Shown here piece by piece: positions 43,364 through 51,846 of a stretch of 64,000 nucleotides of DNA. Source of the stretch: Pseudomonas sp. ABC1. Its GTDB lineage: Bacteria; Pseudomonadota; Gammaproteobacteria; Pseudomonadales; Pseudomonadaceae. The stretch's first letter is position 1; each line of letters begins with the position of its first letter. The DNA lies in assembly GCF_013395055.1 (NCBI RefSeq), contig NZ_CP058349.1, forward strand, positions 3,533,501 through 3,597,500. Reading direction: 5' to 3'. A program made the position numbers and the translations under genes. Below the pieces are notes generated by a model, which saw nothing but the letters and a program-made list of their open reading frames with translations, made no database searches and had not been told where the DNA came from.

Positions 43364-44121
43364 ATATTCTTTTTCTTCCAAAGATCGTCATCACTGAAGC
43401 TTTTCATTCCTTCGCTCAGCTCACTGACCTCGGGTTCGGTGGGCTGCTGTCCTTGTGCCTGGCTGTCGGCCAGCGCGATCCTTTCCTGTAGCTGCCGGAG
43501 TTGGGTGCTGTACTGGGCTGCGTCAGGTTGCTTGCGGATGTACTGCACGCCACGTTCGAAGGCCAGGCGTGCCTTCTGGAATTGCCTTTGTTGAAGTGCT
43601 TGCGCACCCATGGCGTTGAAGTAGTCGATATAGAGCATGACCAGCATCTTCTTGATTTCTTTCGTCCAGTGCCGTGCCTCATCGCGCGTGATGGTGTTTT
43701 CCTTGGTGGCATGGATGATCTGGGCGTGCACGCTCTCGAGCATTTCTCGGGCTGCCTTGGTCTGCTCTTCGGTCACCAGGTGAGCGGGTGGGTTTTCCAC
43801 CGGCACCTCTTCACCTTGTCGAAGTATTTCATGCAGTGCCTGGAGGCGTTCGCTCGGCTGGCGTTGAGGTTTCTCCAGCGCTTGCATGCGTTCGCCAGCG
43901 TTCAGCTCGATCTTGTATAGAAGCCGCTTCAGTGCCGGGCTCATGAGTTGGCCTGGAAGGCTGGCATTCAGTTCGGAGCAGCGTTTCATCCGCTCCTTGA
44001 GATCGGCGCGGAGCCTTGCTTTCTCGAGGCTGCGCTTTTCCATGAGTTGACTGGCATAGCCAATCAGGATCAGGAGGAACAGGGCTGCTAACACCAGGCC
44101 GGCAATGAGAAGTGGGGACAC
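43357..44121 (-). CDS. Membrane-anchored coiled-coil protein of unknown function
   Basis: A 254-residue protein with a GTG start and one N-terminal helix (LLIAGLVLAALFLLILIGY, about residues 4-22), followed by long charged helices (EKRSLEKARLRADLKERMKR and the region 110-230). The middle (ARLAFERGVQYIRKQPDAA) resembles a TPR-like repeat. The C-terminus is acidic then basic (SFSDDDLWKKKNIY). I recognise no family. It stands alone upstream of the tRNA cluster and runs the opposite way. Confidence 0.75.
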   Translation of the reverse strand: MSPLLIAGLVLAALFLLILIGYASQLMEKRSLEKARLRADLKERMKRCSELNASLPGQLMSPALKRLLYKIELNAGERMQALEKPQRQPSERLQALHEILRQGEEVPVENPPAHLVTEEQTKAAREMLESVHAQIIHATKENTITRDEARHWTKEIKKMLVMLYIDYFNAMGAQALQQRQFQKARLAFERGVQYIRKQPDAAQYSTQLRQLQERIALADSQAQGQQPTEPEVSELSEGMKSFSDDDLWKKKNIY

Positions 44122-44235
44122 TGCGGAGTACCGTTGATAGTGTGTTTATCCTGATGGAGTGTAGTGTCTTGAGTTGCAAGCTGATAGCTCGCTGAGTGCG
44201 CTTGAGGGTGGTTGATAAAAAAATCACATTGGCGC

Positions 44236-44264
44236 TTGACGAGCTTCCGATGCCCCCCTAGAAT
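44236..44264 (+). promoter_or_regulatory. Promoter of the tRNA-Glu/tRNA-Gly operon
   Basis: TTGACG, a 17-bp spacer and TAGAAT form a strong sigma-70 promoter, followed by GCGCGCC, a GC-rich discriminator typical of stable RNA genes under stringent control. It is 72 bp upstream of tRNA-Glu. Confidence 0.85.
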
Positions 44265-44336
44265 GCGCGCCACTCGCAGCATGAAGCCTAAGGCGATCAA
44301 GCTGAAGAGTGCGGAAATTAAGTTTTCCAGGGTAAT

Positions 44337-44412
44337 GTCCCCTTCGTCTAGTGGCCTAGGACACCGCCCTTTCACGGCGGTAACAGGGGTTCGAGTCCCC
44401 TAGGGGACGCCA
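44337..44412 (+). tRNA. tRNA-Glu (anticodon TTC)
   Basis: 76 nt with a paired acceptor GTCCCCT/AGGGGAC, D-loop TAGTGGCCTAGGA, anticodon loop CTTTCAC with anticodon TTC, T-loop GGTTCGAGTCC and encoded GCCA end. Lies upstream of tRNA-Gly in one transcript. Confidence 0.97.
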
Positions 44413-44441
44413 CTTTCCAGTTATGGAAAGCATGTCGTCAA

Positions 44442-44517
<76 letters not shown>

Positions 44518-44729
44518 ATTCTTAAGCTGCAGACAGCCACCAACGTCTACAGTGCCTTGATTCCACAGGGTTTTCTCCTTGTGGAGCATCCAGCGAAATC
44601 TGCTGAAATCCACTGCCAACCACGCCGGATCAGTACATAAATCAGTACACGAAATCCGGGTGGTCGTCAGTGCGCATTGGTTGCTGAGCCGACCTCATCC
44701 GTGAGTGACATGAACATACGCCCGCGTAC
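44518..44729. other. Gene-free region downstream of tRNA-Gly, possible integration-site remnant
   Basis: No credible gene in 212 bp. It contains a short direct repeat ATCAGTACA (44629-44651 region, two copies) and sequence resembling the flank between a tRNA and a phage-type integrase gene, but no integrase is present. The resemblance is from memory and weak. Confidence 0.3.
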
Positions 44730-46400
44730 TCAACAAGCAGGCGTATCAGCCTCTTTCATCAATATGCTCAGTTGCTGTGGCGCCTGGTGTACCAGCCCGA
44801 CTGGCGTTTCGCAGATGCGTTGGATGAAGTTGTCGGTGAAGAGTAGTTTGCCGTGAAAGAAGTGTTCGTCGGGTCTAAGGTTGGGGTTTTCGATCCGGGT
44901 GCCTAGCCGTGCCGCCAGCCATTTGCCAGCCTCGTAATGGCTGATCCAGCGTTCGGCAGACAAGGCCTCCAGCGTGCTGGCGCGGGCATCGCGGCCGATG
45001 ACGATAAAAGGAATGTCACTGACTTCTGGCACTAGGTCGTTGTGCCCCCAGCGACCATTTTCGCCAAGGCGCTGCCCGTGGTCGCCAGTGATGATCAAGT
45101 AGCGCTCACCCTCCAGCTTATCGAAGTCCGCGACTACCTCTTCCAGCAAACTGTCCAGGTAGCGAACTGAATTGTCATAGGCGTTGCTTTGGCCGTTCGG
45201 TCCACTGGCATTCCATTGTTCCATGTTTGGCTCATGCCGGTAGTTGTCGGCATAGGGCAGGTGTGCGGTGCGTAGATTCAGCACTACGAAGTTGCGTTCG
45301 GCCCATTGTTGCTGGTCGAGAATATCCAGTACTGCACGATCCTGGCGCTTGAGAAAGCGCACCGGATGATCTTCTCGCGTAATGGATATGTCCATGTAGC
45401 GGCTGCCCAGGTTAGCGAGCAACTTGGACTCCTGAGATGAAATCCAATGTGTGCGAAAGCCTGCTTCTTTGGCGAAGCGGAACAGGTTGATATGGCCGGT
45501 CCGTAATAGGTGATCCATGCCGGGCTCGCGAATCGGATTGATCAGGTAAGGCAGGCTGACGTCCGTCGCTACGCCAGCGGCAATTCCAGGGCGCGCGAAG
45601 GCGCTGGGGTGCCCGTCCAGATACTGATCCAGACGTGGTGTGGTATCACGCTCGTAGCCAAATACGCCCATGCGGTCGCTGCGCAGCGAATCGGCTACCA
45701 CTAGCCAGACATGCCTGGCATTACTGGGAATGCTGGAGAGCTGGTAAGGCTGGAAAGGCGATGCTGGCAGTTCGATGTCTGGCGTGAAGGCGAGGCGCAC
45801 CGACCAGGCAGAGAAAGCATTGAGGCTGTTGTGCAAGGCGCTTCGGCTGGGACTGACGGCGAATGAGTCGATATTGCGATAGGTCGCTCGATAGGGTTTG
45901 GCGAGCAGCACTACGGCAATCAGCAGCAGTGCCCAGCGGCTTTGCGGCAGCGTGATATGCCTGGGCATATATAAGTGCAACGCCAGCAGCAGGGTGTAGG
46001 GTAGTGCGACACAAAGCAGGCTCTGCCAGTGCTGTGAAAAGCTGGCAAATACGGCCAGGCGTACTTCGGCCTGATCGTTGATCAGGGATTGGATGTCGAT
46101 GGCTGTCAGTGGCTCGCCGAAGAAGCTGATATTGGCCAGTTGCATCAATTGCATGCCCGCGAACAGGAGCAGAACCGTTGCGCTTAGCCAGCGCAGGTTG
46201 CAAAGCCATAGTGCTGCACTGAACAACCAGAGGACCAGGACGTACCCCAGCTCGACTTCGGCCCGGTTGTTCGAGGTGTAGAGTTGCTGCAGAAAGTCGT
46301 CGACCAGCAGCAACAGACAACTGAGGCTGGTCAGGACCAACAGGTTCAGCCAGGGGCGGAACGCCGACTCTGCGGGGAGATATGCAAGATCGCGCAACAT
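44730..46400 (-). CDS. Phosphoethanolamine transferase, EptA/CptA-like
   Basis: A 556-residue inner-membrane enzyme with about five N-terminal helices (LNLLVLTSLSCLLLLVDDFL, LGYVLVLWLFSAALWLC, and others to residue 167) and a periplasmic sulfatase-fold domain. Active-site motifs: VVADSLRSDRMGVFGYERDT (metal Asp 237), GVATDVSLP with the likely nucleophile Thr 279, and IITGDHGQ near 447. These fit transferases that add phosphoethanolamine to lipid A or core. It is the third gene of a PepSY-cytochrome b-transferase operon opposite a PmrAB-like system, which supports an envelope-charge role. The exact acceptor is unknown. Confidence 0.75.
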   Translation of the reverse strand: MLRDLAYLPAESAFRPWLNLLVLTSLSCLLLLVDDFLQQLYTSNNRAEVELGYVLVLWLFSAALWLCNLRWLSATVLLLFAGMQLMQLANISFFGEPLTAIDIQSLINDQAEVRLAVFASFSQHWQSLLCVALPYTLLLALHLYMPRHITLPQSRWALLLIAVVLLAKPYRATYRNIDSFAVSPSRSALHNSLNAFSAWSVRLAFTPDIELPASPFQPYQLSSIPSNARHVWLVVADSLRSDRMGVFGYERDTTPRLDQYLDGHPSAFARPGIAAGVATDVSLPYLINPIREPGMDHLLRTGHINLFRFAKEAGFRTHWISSQESKLLANLGSRYMDISITREDHPVRFLKRQDRAVLDILDQQQWAERNFVVLNLRTAHLPYADNYRHEPNMEQWNASGPNGQSNAYDNSVRYLDSLLEEVVADFDKLEGERYLIITGDHGQRLGENGRWGHNDLVPEVSDIPFIVIGRDARASTLEALSAERWISHYEAGKWLAARLGTRIENPNLRPDEHFFHGKLLFTDNFIQRICETPVGLVHQAPQQLSILMKEADTPAC

Positions 46401-46419
46401 GGTTTTTCCTGGGGAGGTA

Positions 46420-46953
46420 TCAGTGTTGTTCGGGGTGTTGTCGGCGTTTGCCAGTGATCATCGATAGCGGCAGGTTCTCACTCAAGCGCCAGCTTTCGAG
46501 CAGTGCTGCACTGACGTGGATCGCCACCAGGACCATGAGGCCTTCAGACGTCCACGTATGAATCCAGAGCGGCCAGTCCGCCCCCCACAGCGCGTCCACT
46601 TCCTGCATCAGGAAACCGCTCAGGGCAAGGATCGCCATGCAGACCATCATCAGTGTCATCACCAGAGCCCCCAGTGGCGAGTGACCCGGTCGGTGAAAAG
46701 GGCGCTTGTGCAATAGAGCGGACGCGTGCGTACGTAGGCGTGCTGGTGTTGGCCAGAAATCGCTCCAACGCGCACTGCGTGGGCCGATAAAGCCCCATAT
46801 CAGCCGTACGCTCAGCCAGGCTGCCGCGTAGTAGCCCAGCCAGGTGTGCCAGTCTTCACCCGCTTCGGTAAAGAAATAGTTGGCGACGAAAACCCCGGCA
46901 ACCGAGAGGTGGAACAGGCGGATCAACGGGTCCCAGAGTTTTATCGTCGCCAT
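46420..46953 (-). CDS. Cytochrome b561-type membrane protein
   Basis: A 177-residue di-haem cytochrome b561-family protein. Four helices and candidate axial His residues are visible: IRLFHLSVAGVFVANYFF, WHTWLGYYAAAWLSVRLIWG, LGALVMTLMMVCMAILALSG and EGLMVLVAIHVSAALLESW. Start MATIKLWDP at 46953 is the family N-terminus. It follows the PepSY gene by 5 bp, a common pairing in which the b-type cytochrome passes electrons across the membrane. Confidence 0.85.
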   Translation of the reverse strand: MATIKLWDPLIRLFHLSVAGVFVANYFFTEAGEDWHTWLGYYAAAWLSVRLIWGFIGPRSARWSDFWPTPARLRTHASALLHKRPFHRPGHSPLGALVMTLMMVCMAILALSGFLMQEVDALWGADWPLWIHTWTSEGLMVLVAIHVSAALLESWRLSENLPLSMITGKRRQHPEQH

Positions 46954-46958
46954 TTGGG

Positions 46959-47225
46959 TCAGTCCTGAACCTTGGTCTTGACCGCTTTGCCGCTGACGGG
47001 GTCGTGATAAATCTCGACCTTGCGTTTGTCCTTGTCGAAACCATAGATCTCGTAGCAATTACCTTTTGTTATCTTGAATTTGTTGATCTGGTAGCCCTGC
47101 TCCTTGAGTTGTGCCTGGAAACGCTCGGGGTCCTGCCAGGTCGATTTGTCAGCGGTGGTGCATTCGGTGGCTGCCAGCGCATAGGGGCTGGTGAGTAATG
47201 AGGCGAGTAACAGGAAACGGCGCAT
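46959..47225 (-). CDS. Small secreted PepSY-like protein
   Basis: An 88-residue protein with signal peptide (RFLLLASLLTSPYALA) and a PepSY-type domain (QLKEQGYQINKFKITKG, CYEIYGFDKDKRKVEIYHDP). AAGGAG lies 6 nt before the ATG. First gene of the operon; the PmrA-like box lies 44 bp upstream of its start. PepSY proteins next to cytochrome b561 genes and two-component systems are frequent; their role is not settled. Confidence 0.85.
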   Translation of the reverse strand: MRRFLLLASLLTSPYALAATECTTADKSTWQDPERFQAQLKEQGYQINKFKITKGNCYEIYGFDKDKRKVEIYHDPVSGKAVKTKVQD

Positions 47226-47268
47226 GAGAGATCTCCTTTGATGGGAAAGCCCACGTTGCGACACGAAG

Positions 47269-47285
47269 CTTAAGGAAGTCTTAGT
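47269..47285. promoter_or_regulatory. PmrA-like operator between the PepSY operon and the two-component genes
   Basis: CTTAAG-GAAGT-CTTAGT is a tandem half-site arrangement close to the PmrA box (CTTAA-type hexamers, 5-nt gap). It lies in the 147-bp divergent region and could control both directions, including autoregulation. Confidence 0.6.
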
Positions 47286-47372
47286 GCGCAAACCTCGGTA
47301 ACATCTGGCGTTTCTGGTTGCCGCAGCGGCAGCGCATGATGGTGTTCGCCGTAGTCCGCAGAGGTGTTTCGC

Positions 47373-48038
47373 GTGCGTGTCTTGCTGATTGAGGATGATC
47401 GAGCCTTGGCTCGTGGGATTCGCGTAGCCCTGCGTGGCGAAGGCTATACGCTGGACTGGTTGGAGGATGGTCTTGAGGCCTCCCATGCGTTGCGTTGCGA
47501 GTCGTTCGATCTGGTGCTGCTGGATCTCGGCCTGCCGCGACTGGACGGTATGGCGTTGCTGCGCGAGTTACGCAGCCAGAGTGAAAACGCGGTGCCAGTG
47601 TTGGTGCTGACTGCCCGTGATGCCATGGATGACCGAGTCCAGGGGCTGGACGCGGGGGCCGATGACTATCTGATCAAGCCCTTCGATCCGGATGAGCTGA
47701 AGGCGCGCATTCGTGCGTTGCTGCGGCGTAGCCAGGGCAGGGCGCAGCCGTTGCTGGAGTTTGCCGGCATCAGTCTGAATCCTGCGGCTCAACAGGTGCA
47801 CTTTCATGGTCAACCAGTCAGCATGACGCCCATGGAGTACCAACTGCTTCACCAACTGATGATTCGTCCCGGCATGGTCGTCACCCGCGAGCGGTTGAAC
47901 AATGCTCTATATGGCTGGCAGGACAGCGGCTCGGGTAACACGCTGGAAGTGCTTATTCATAATCTGCGCAAGAAACTCGGCAGTGAACAGATTCGCACCA
48001 TACGTGGAGTCGGTTATCGGGTGGAATTGCCGTGTTGA
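47373..48038 (+). CDS. OmpR-family response regulator, PmrA/QseB-like
   Basis: A 221-residue regulator. Receiver with acidic pair LLIEDDRALARG, acceptor Asp in LVLLDLGLPRLDG, Lys in YLIKPFDPDEL; C-terminal winged helix with the trans_reg_C pattern PMEYQLLHQLM and IRTIRGVGYRVE. AGAGG lies 8 nt before the GTG at 47373; a GTG at 47364 is less likely. Overlaps the kinase gene by 7 bp. Predicted to bind the adjacent CTTAAG-type box. Confidence 0.88.
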   Translation: MRVLLIEDDRALARGIRVALRGEGYTLDWLEDGLEASHALRCESFDLVLLDLGLPRLDGMALLRELRSQSENAVPVLVLTARDAMDDRVQGLDAGADDYLIKPFDPDELKARIRALLRRSQGRAQPLLEFAGISLNPAAQQVHFHGQPVSMTPMEYQLLHQLMIRPGMVVTRERLNNALYGWQDSGSGNTLEVLIHNLRKKLGSEQIRTIRGVGYRVELPC

Positions 48039-49399
48039 ACTCGATCAGGGCACGCATTCTTGCACCAACCATCGCGCTGGTACTGTTTGGCAGCTTGGCT
48101 CTGGTTCTGCTTGCCATGCGCGACAGTTACCGACAGACCGAGGCTGTCTACGACGCTCAACTGGTACAGGCCGCGCGGCTTATACAGGGACTGCTGCAGC
48201 AGCAGCCGCTGGAGCAGATCGACTGGCGCTTTATTCGCACTGCGGTAGACGGCGCCATGGATCGCTCCGCAGAAGGGATTTTCTCTCATCCCTACGAGAT
48301 CAACCTGGCGTTTCAGGTCTGGTCCCGGGACGGTGACTTACTGATGCGTTCCGAGCAGGCGCCTGCCTTGGATAGCCCGCCGTCGCCTGGTATCCACGAA
48401 TTTTTCCTCGATGGCCAGGAGTGGTGTGGTGTGCTGCTCGAGGACGGCAGGCAAGGCTTGCGTATCTGGGTCGGCGAACGTGAGGATTTGCGCCAGGATT
48501 TGATTCAACAGATTCTCCAGCACACCTTGCTGCCCACATTGGTCTGCTTGCCGTTGCTCGCCGTGTTCATTTGGTTACTGCTGGGCTGGGGGCTGCGACC
48601 GCTCCAGCGCATGGCGCAGCAGCTGCGCAATCGACCCGCACACGCTTTGGAACCCTTGGCGCCTGGGCCGCTGCCGGCTGAGCTGCAGCCCATGCGGGAT
48701 GCTCTCAATGATGTGCTCAGCCAGTTGAGTGCGCTGCTTGAGCGCGAGCGCCGATTTATCGCTGATGCCGCTCATGAGCTGCGCACTCCGCTGGCGATTC
48801 TCGACATTCATGTGCGTAACATGCAGCAGGCGAAGAACCCCGAAGAGCGTGAAGAGGCGTTGGGGTTTCTGCATCAGGGTGTTGTGCGTGCCACCCGTAT
48901 TTCCAGCCAGTTGCTGACAATGGCACGGCTGGAGGCGCGCTTTGGCAATTTGCACTGCCTCGATCTGACGGTGTCGGTGCGCGAGGAACTGGCGGATCTT
49001 GCACCACTGGCTCTGGACCAGCAGATCGAGCTGGTGCTCGATGCCGATGAGTCGGTCATGGTGGATGGCGAGCCTGGCTTGATCACTATCCTGATGCAAA
49101 ACCTGATCAGTAACGCCTTGAGGTTTTCGCGCTCAGGCGATGAGGTGAGCGTGCGCATCCGCCAATCAGGCGATCAGGTGCACTTGCAAGTATTGGATCA
49201 GGGGGCAGGTGTCGATGCGGCACGGCTGCACCGGCTGGGTGCGCGCTTCCATAGTGAAGGCAACCCGCAAGGTGCCGGTTTGGGGTTGGCGATAGTGGGC
49301 ATGATTGTTCAGCAGTTAGGTGGCCTGATGCGTTTTCGCAACCGAGAGTCGGGAGGCTTCTGTGTCGAGCTCAGCCTGCCTGCAAGCGCGTCGAGTTGA
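48032..49399 (+). CDS. Sensor histidine kinase, PmrB/QseC-like
   Basis: A 455-residue membrane kinase. TM1 at about 9-28 (ILAPTIALVLFGSLALVLLA), periplasmic sensor about 30-160, TM2 about 165-187 (LLPTLVCLPLLAVFIWLLLG), HAMP-like linker, HisKA with FIADAAHELRTPLAIL, HATPase with LMQNLISNALRFSR, VLDQGAGVD and GAGLGLAIVG. The periplasmic part has several acidic residues but no clear ExxE iron motif, so the stimulus is unknown. GTG start overlapping the regulator stop. Confidence 0.88.
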   Translation: MLNSIRARILAPTIALVLFGSLALVLLAMRDSYRQTEAVYDAQLVQAARLIQGLLQQQPLEQIDWRFIRTAVDGAMDRSAEGIFSHPYEINLAFQVWSRDGDLLMRSEQAPALDSPPSPGIHEFFLDGQEWCGVLLEDGRQGLRIWVGEREDLRQDLIQQILQHTLLPTLVCLPLLAVFIWLLLGWGLRPLQRMAQQLRNRPAHALEPLAPGPLPAELQPMRDALNDVLSQLSALLERERRFIADAAHELRTPLAILDIHVRNMQQAKNPEEREEALGFLHQGVVRATRISSQLLTMARLEARFGNLHCLDLTVSVREELADLAPLALDQQIELVLDADESVMVDGEPGLITILMQNLISNALRFSRSGDEVSVRIRQSGDQVHLQVLDQGAGVDAARLHRLGARFHSEGNPQGAGLGLAIVGMIVQQLGGLMRFRNRESGGFCVELSLPASASS

Positions 49400-49571
49400 G
49401 CGTCCTGATGCGATCACTGACGTTGGGTCGAGGTTGCTCGCTTGACATGATTGATGTGCCCCATCTCTTGCGGCGGGTGAGTGGATGTCACCTTGTCCAC
49501 CCGAGGGGGCACTGACCGCAAGGTTGTGGTTCGCGTGTCGAGCCGGTTTGCTCGCCAGTGTTTCGTTTCGC

Positions 49572-49805
49572 CTAGGCTTCCAGGTCGCTGCAGTGAGGGC
49601 ATTGCCTATTGCAGCGACCTGGGCAAGGGCAGCCACGGGTGCTGCGCCCGGTCTCCCGCTCTACCCGGTGAGCCACTTCGGGGTCGTCTGCGAACGGCAG
49701 CATGGTGGCTTCATCGAGGTCGCGTTGGCTGCTGCGGCCCAGGCTAAGCTGGACGCCGAGATAGAATATCGCAACGGCAACCAGCCACCAGATATCAACT
49801 GGCAT
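49572..49805 (-). CDS. Small membrane protein with Cys-rich tail, partner of orphan CcoN
   Basis: A 77-residue protein with one N-terminal helix (IWWLVAVAIFYLGVQLSLG, about 5-23), a polar middle and a C-terminal cluster of five cysteines (RGCPCPGRCNRQCPHC). It overlaps the end of ccoN by 11 bp and so is co-translated. Its position and single helix recall CcoQ-type small oxidase subunits, and the Cys cluster suggests metal (copper?) binding. A homologue likely sits beside P. aeruginosa ccoN4, but I cannot confirm that here. Confidence 0.65.
   Translation of the reverse strand: MPVDIWWLVAVAIFYLGVQLSLGRSSQRDLDEATMLPFADDPEVAHRVERETGRSTRGCPCPGRCNRQCPHCSDLEA
49581..49621 (-). repeat. Perfect 12-bp inverted repeat at the end of the ccoN operon
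   Basis: CAGGTCGCTGCA (49581-49592) and TGCAGCGACCTG (49610-49621) are perfect inverted copies with a 17-nt spacer. They overlap the 3' end of the small Cys-rich gene and encode part of its Cys-rich tail. It may be the operon terminator or an RNA stability element; there is no T-run. Confidence 0.6.
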
Positions 49806-51228
49806 GGGCGGTGCTGCTGGGTTGCGTTTGATCCACCTGGCGATTGCGCAGGGTCTGCCAGGTATTCACGGCCATCAGCAGCATGCCTGCGAGAAAGCAC
49901 AGCCCTCCGATCAAGCGTACAACCAGGCCGGGGTGGCTGGCTTCCAGCGCTTCGACAAAGGAGTAGGTCAGGGTGCCGTCGTCGTTGACTGCGCGCCACA
50001 TCAGGCCCTGGGTGATGCCGTTGACCCACATCGAAGCGATGTAGAGCACGGTACCGATGGTGGCCAGCCAGAAGTGCGCGTTGATCAGGCCGATGCTGTG
50101 CATCTGCTCGCGTGCGAAGACTTTCGGAATCAGGTGGTACAGGGCGCCGATGGTGATCATCGCCACCCAGCCGAGGGCGCCGGCGTGCACGTGGCCGATG
50201 GTCCAGTCGGTGTAGTGGGAGAGGGCGTTGACGGTCTTGATCGCCATCATCGGGCCTTCGAAGGTGGACATGCCGTAGAAGGCCAGGGACACCACCAGGA
50301 AGCGCAGGATCGGGTCGGTGCGCAGCTTATGCCAGGCGCCCGAGAGGGTCATCATGCCGTTGATCATGCCGCCCCAGCTCGGTGCCAGGAGGATGATCGA
50401 CATCACCATGCCGAGGGTCTGTGCCCAGTCAGGCAGTGCGGTGTAGTGCAGGTGGTGCGGGCCGGCCCAGATGTACAGGGTGATCAGCGCCCAGAAATGC
50501 ACGATGGAGAGGCGGTAGGAGTAGACCGGGCGGTCAGCCTGCTTGGGCACGAAGTAATACATCATGCCGAGGAAGCCGGTGGTCAGGAAGAAGCCCACGG
50601 CATTGTGGCCGTACCACCACTGGACCATGGCGTCGGTCGCACCGGAGTACACCGAGTAGGATTTGAACCAGCTCACCGGAATGGATAAGTGGTTGATCAC
50701 GTGGAGCATGGCGATGACCAGAATGAAGGCGCCAAAGAACCAGTTGCCGACATAGATGTGCGGTGTCTGCCGGTGTGTCACCGTGGTGAAGAAGACGATA
50801 CCGTAGGCTATCCAGACGATGGCCATCCATACGGCGCCAGTGAATTCGATCTCGGCGTATTCCTTGGTGGTGGTCAGGCCCATGGGCAGGGTCACCAGCA
50901 TGATCACGATGGTTGCCTGCCAGCCCCAGAAGGTGAAGGCGGCCAACCCGTCAGAGAACAGGCGTGCCTGGCAGGTACGCTGTACCGCGTAGTAGCTGGC
51001 GGCGAACTGGGCGCTGCCGGCAAACCCGAATATCACCAGGCTGGTATGCAGCGGTCTAAGTCGACCGAAACTGAGCCAGGGAGTATCGAAGTTGAGCTCA
51101 GGCCATACGAGTTGTGCGGCGATCAGAACGCCGGTACACATGCCCAGTACACCCCAGACGATCGTCATCAGGATGAACTGGCGCACAACCTTGTAGTTGT
51201 AGGCTGGATGGGGAGCAGCGCTTTGCAT
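49795..51228 (-). CDS. ccoN: Orphan cbb3-type cytochrome c oxidase catalytic subunit (CcoN4-like)
   Basis: A 477-residue haem-copper oxidase subunit I with about 12 helices. Haem and CuB ligands are present: HTSLVIFGFAGSAQF, WWYGHNAVGFF, AGPHHLHYTALP and IGHVHAGALGW. No ccoO, ccoP or ccoQ follows, so it is an orphan isoform. In P. aeruginosa the orphan CcoN4 assembles with CcoOP from another operon and gives cyanide tolerance; the same is inferred here. No ANR box (TTGAT-N4-ATCAA) is visible upstream. Confidence 0.9.
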   Translation of the reverse strand: MQSAAPHPAYNYKVVRQFILMTIVWGVLGMCTGVLIAAQLVWPELNFDTPWLSFGRLRPLHTSLVIFGFAGSAQFAASYYAVQRTCQARLFSDGLAAFTFWGWQATIVIMLVTLPMGLTTTKEYAEIEFTGAVWMAIVWIAYGIVFFTTVTHRQTPHIYVGNWFFGAFILVIAMLHVINHLSIPVSWFKSYSVYSGATDAMVQWWYGHNAVGFFLTTGFLGMMYYFVPKQADRPVYSYRLSIVHFWALITLYIWAGPHHLHYTALPDWAQTLGMVMSIILLAPSWGGMINGMMTLSGAWHKLRTDPILRFLVVSLAFYGMSTFEGPMMAIKTVNALSHYTDWTIGHVHAGALGWVAMITIGALYHLIPKVFAREQMHSIGLINAHFWLATIGTVLYIASMWVNGITQGLMWRAVNDDGTLTYSFVEALEASHPGLVVRLIGGLCFLAGMLLMAVNTWQTLRNRQVDQTQPSSTAHAS

Positions 51229-51410
51229 CGAGGTAACCTTACAGGCAATGGGGGCGACTTGGGTCGCATGACGGTTGCACTGTAGGGAGGGGGAAGAAAA
51301 ACAAACATACTCAGAGGGCGCCGGTCGATACGGATCAGAAGACCCTGCTGCCCTGTTTATATGAGGTTGGATTCTCTCCCTGTCGAGCGTTGCGTTTTAC
51401 CCGGTATGGT

Positions 51411-51599
51411 TCAGCGCAAAACTGGATCGAACTTGATTTTTCTGCCGGCGAGCAGGGCGATGAGAAAGCCTGTGCCACTTATGCCGGCGCCAATTTGTCC
51501 GATGATTTTCCAGGCTCCCGATGTTTCAGGTGCGAAGCTTGCCGCCAGGGCAAAACCTGCGGTCAGGATCAGGAGTGTCATGGCGAGTCTGGACATCAT
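51411..51599 (-). CDS. Small membrane protein, unknown
   Basis: A 62-residue protein with two hydrophobic segments (LAMTLLILTAGFALAASF and IGQIGAGISGTGFLIALLAG) separated by a short polar loop and ending in a basic tail (RKIKFDPVLR). GGAGAG lies 2-7 nt before the ATG pair. No homolog recognised. It could be a small stress or biogenesis protein; being close to ccoN may be chance. Confidence 0.5.
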   Translation of the reverse strand: MMSRLAMTLLILTAGFALAASFAPETSGAWKIIGQIGAGISGTGFLIALLAGRKIKFDPVLR

Positions 51600-51817
51600 T
51601 GCTCTCCCCCGTGTTAGGTATTCGGGCGTCAGTCTTTTCGTAGCTTTTGCTTGTGCCGGAAGGGTTATAGCAAGTGTCGTGCCCGTTGATGATTCGACTG
51701 AAGGGCCTGAATAATCGAGGGTTTATAGCGGGGCCGCTTTTATTTTCATGGCTTCTGCACGATCTGGCTGTTGCCGGTCGTGCATTATGCGTCCCCGGCG
51801 AATTTTTCCGATGGGGC

Positions 51818-51846
51818 ATGACAAGGTCTGGTGGGGTGGCTAGAAT
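51818..51846 (+). promoter_or_regulatory. Promoter of tRNA-Arg, separated from its gene by a group II intron
   Basis: ATGACA, a 17-bp spacer and TAGAAT, followed by GCGCG, copy the tRNA promoter pattern at 44236-44264. The intron begins 10 nt after the -10 box, at about the first transcribed bases. Confidence 0.7.

Noticed and set aside
49400..49571. Short open frames between the sensor kinase and the ccoN operon
   Set aside because: They overlap on both strands, lack ribosome sites and show no domain; I treat this as non-coding.
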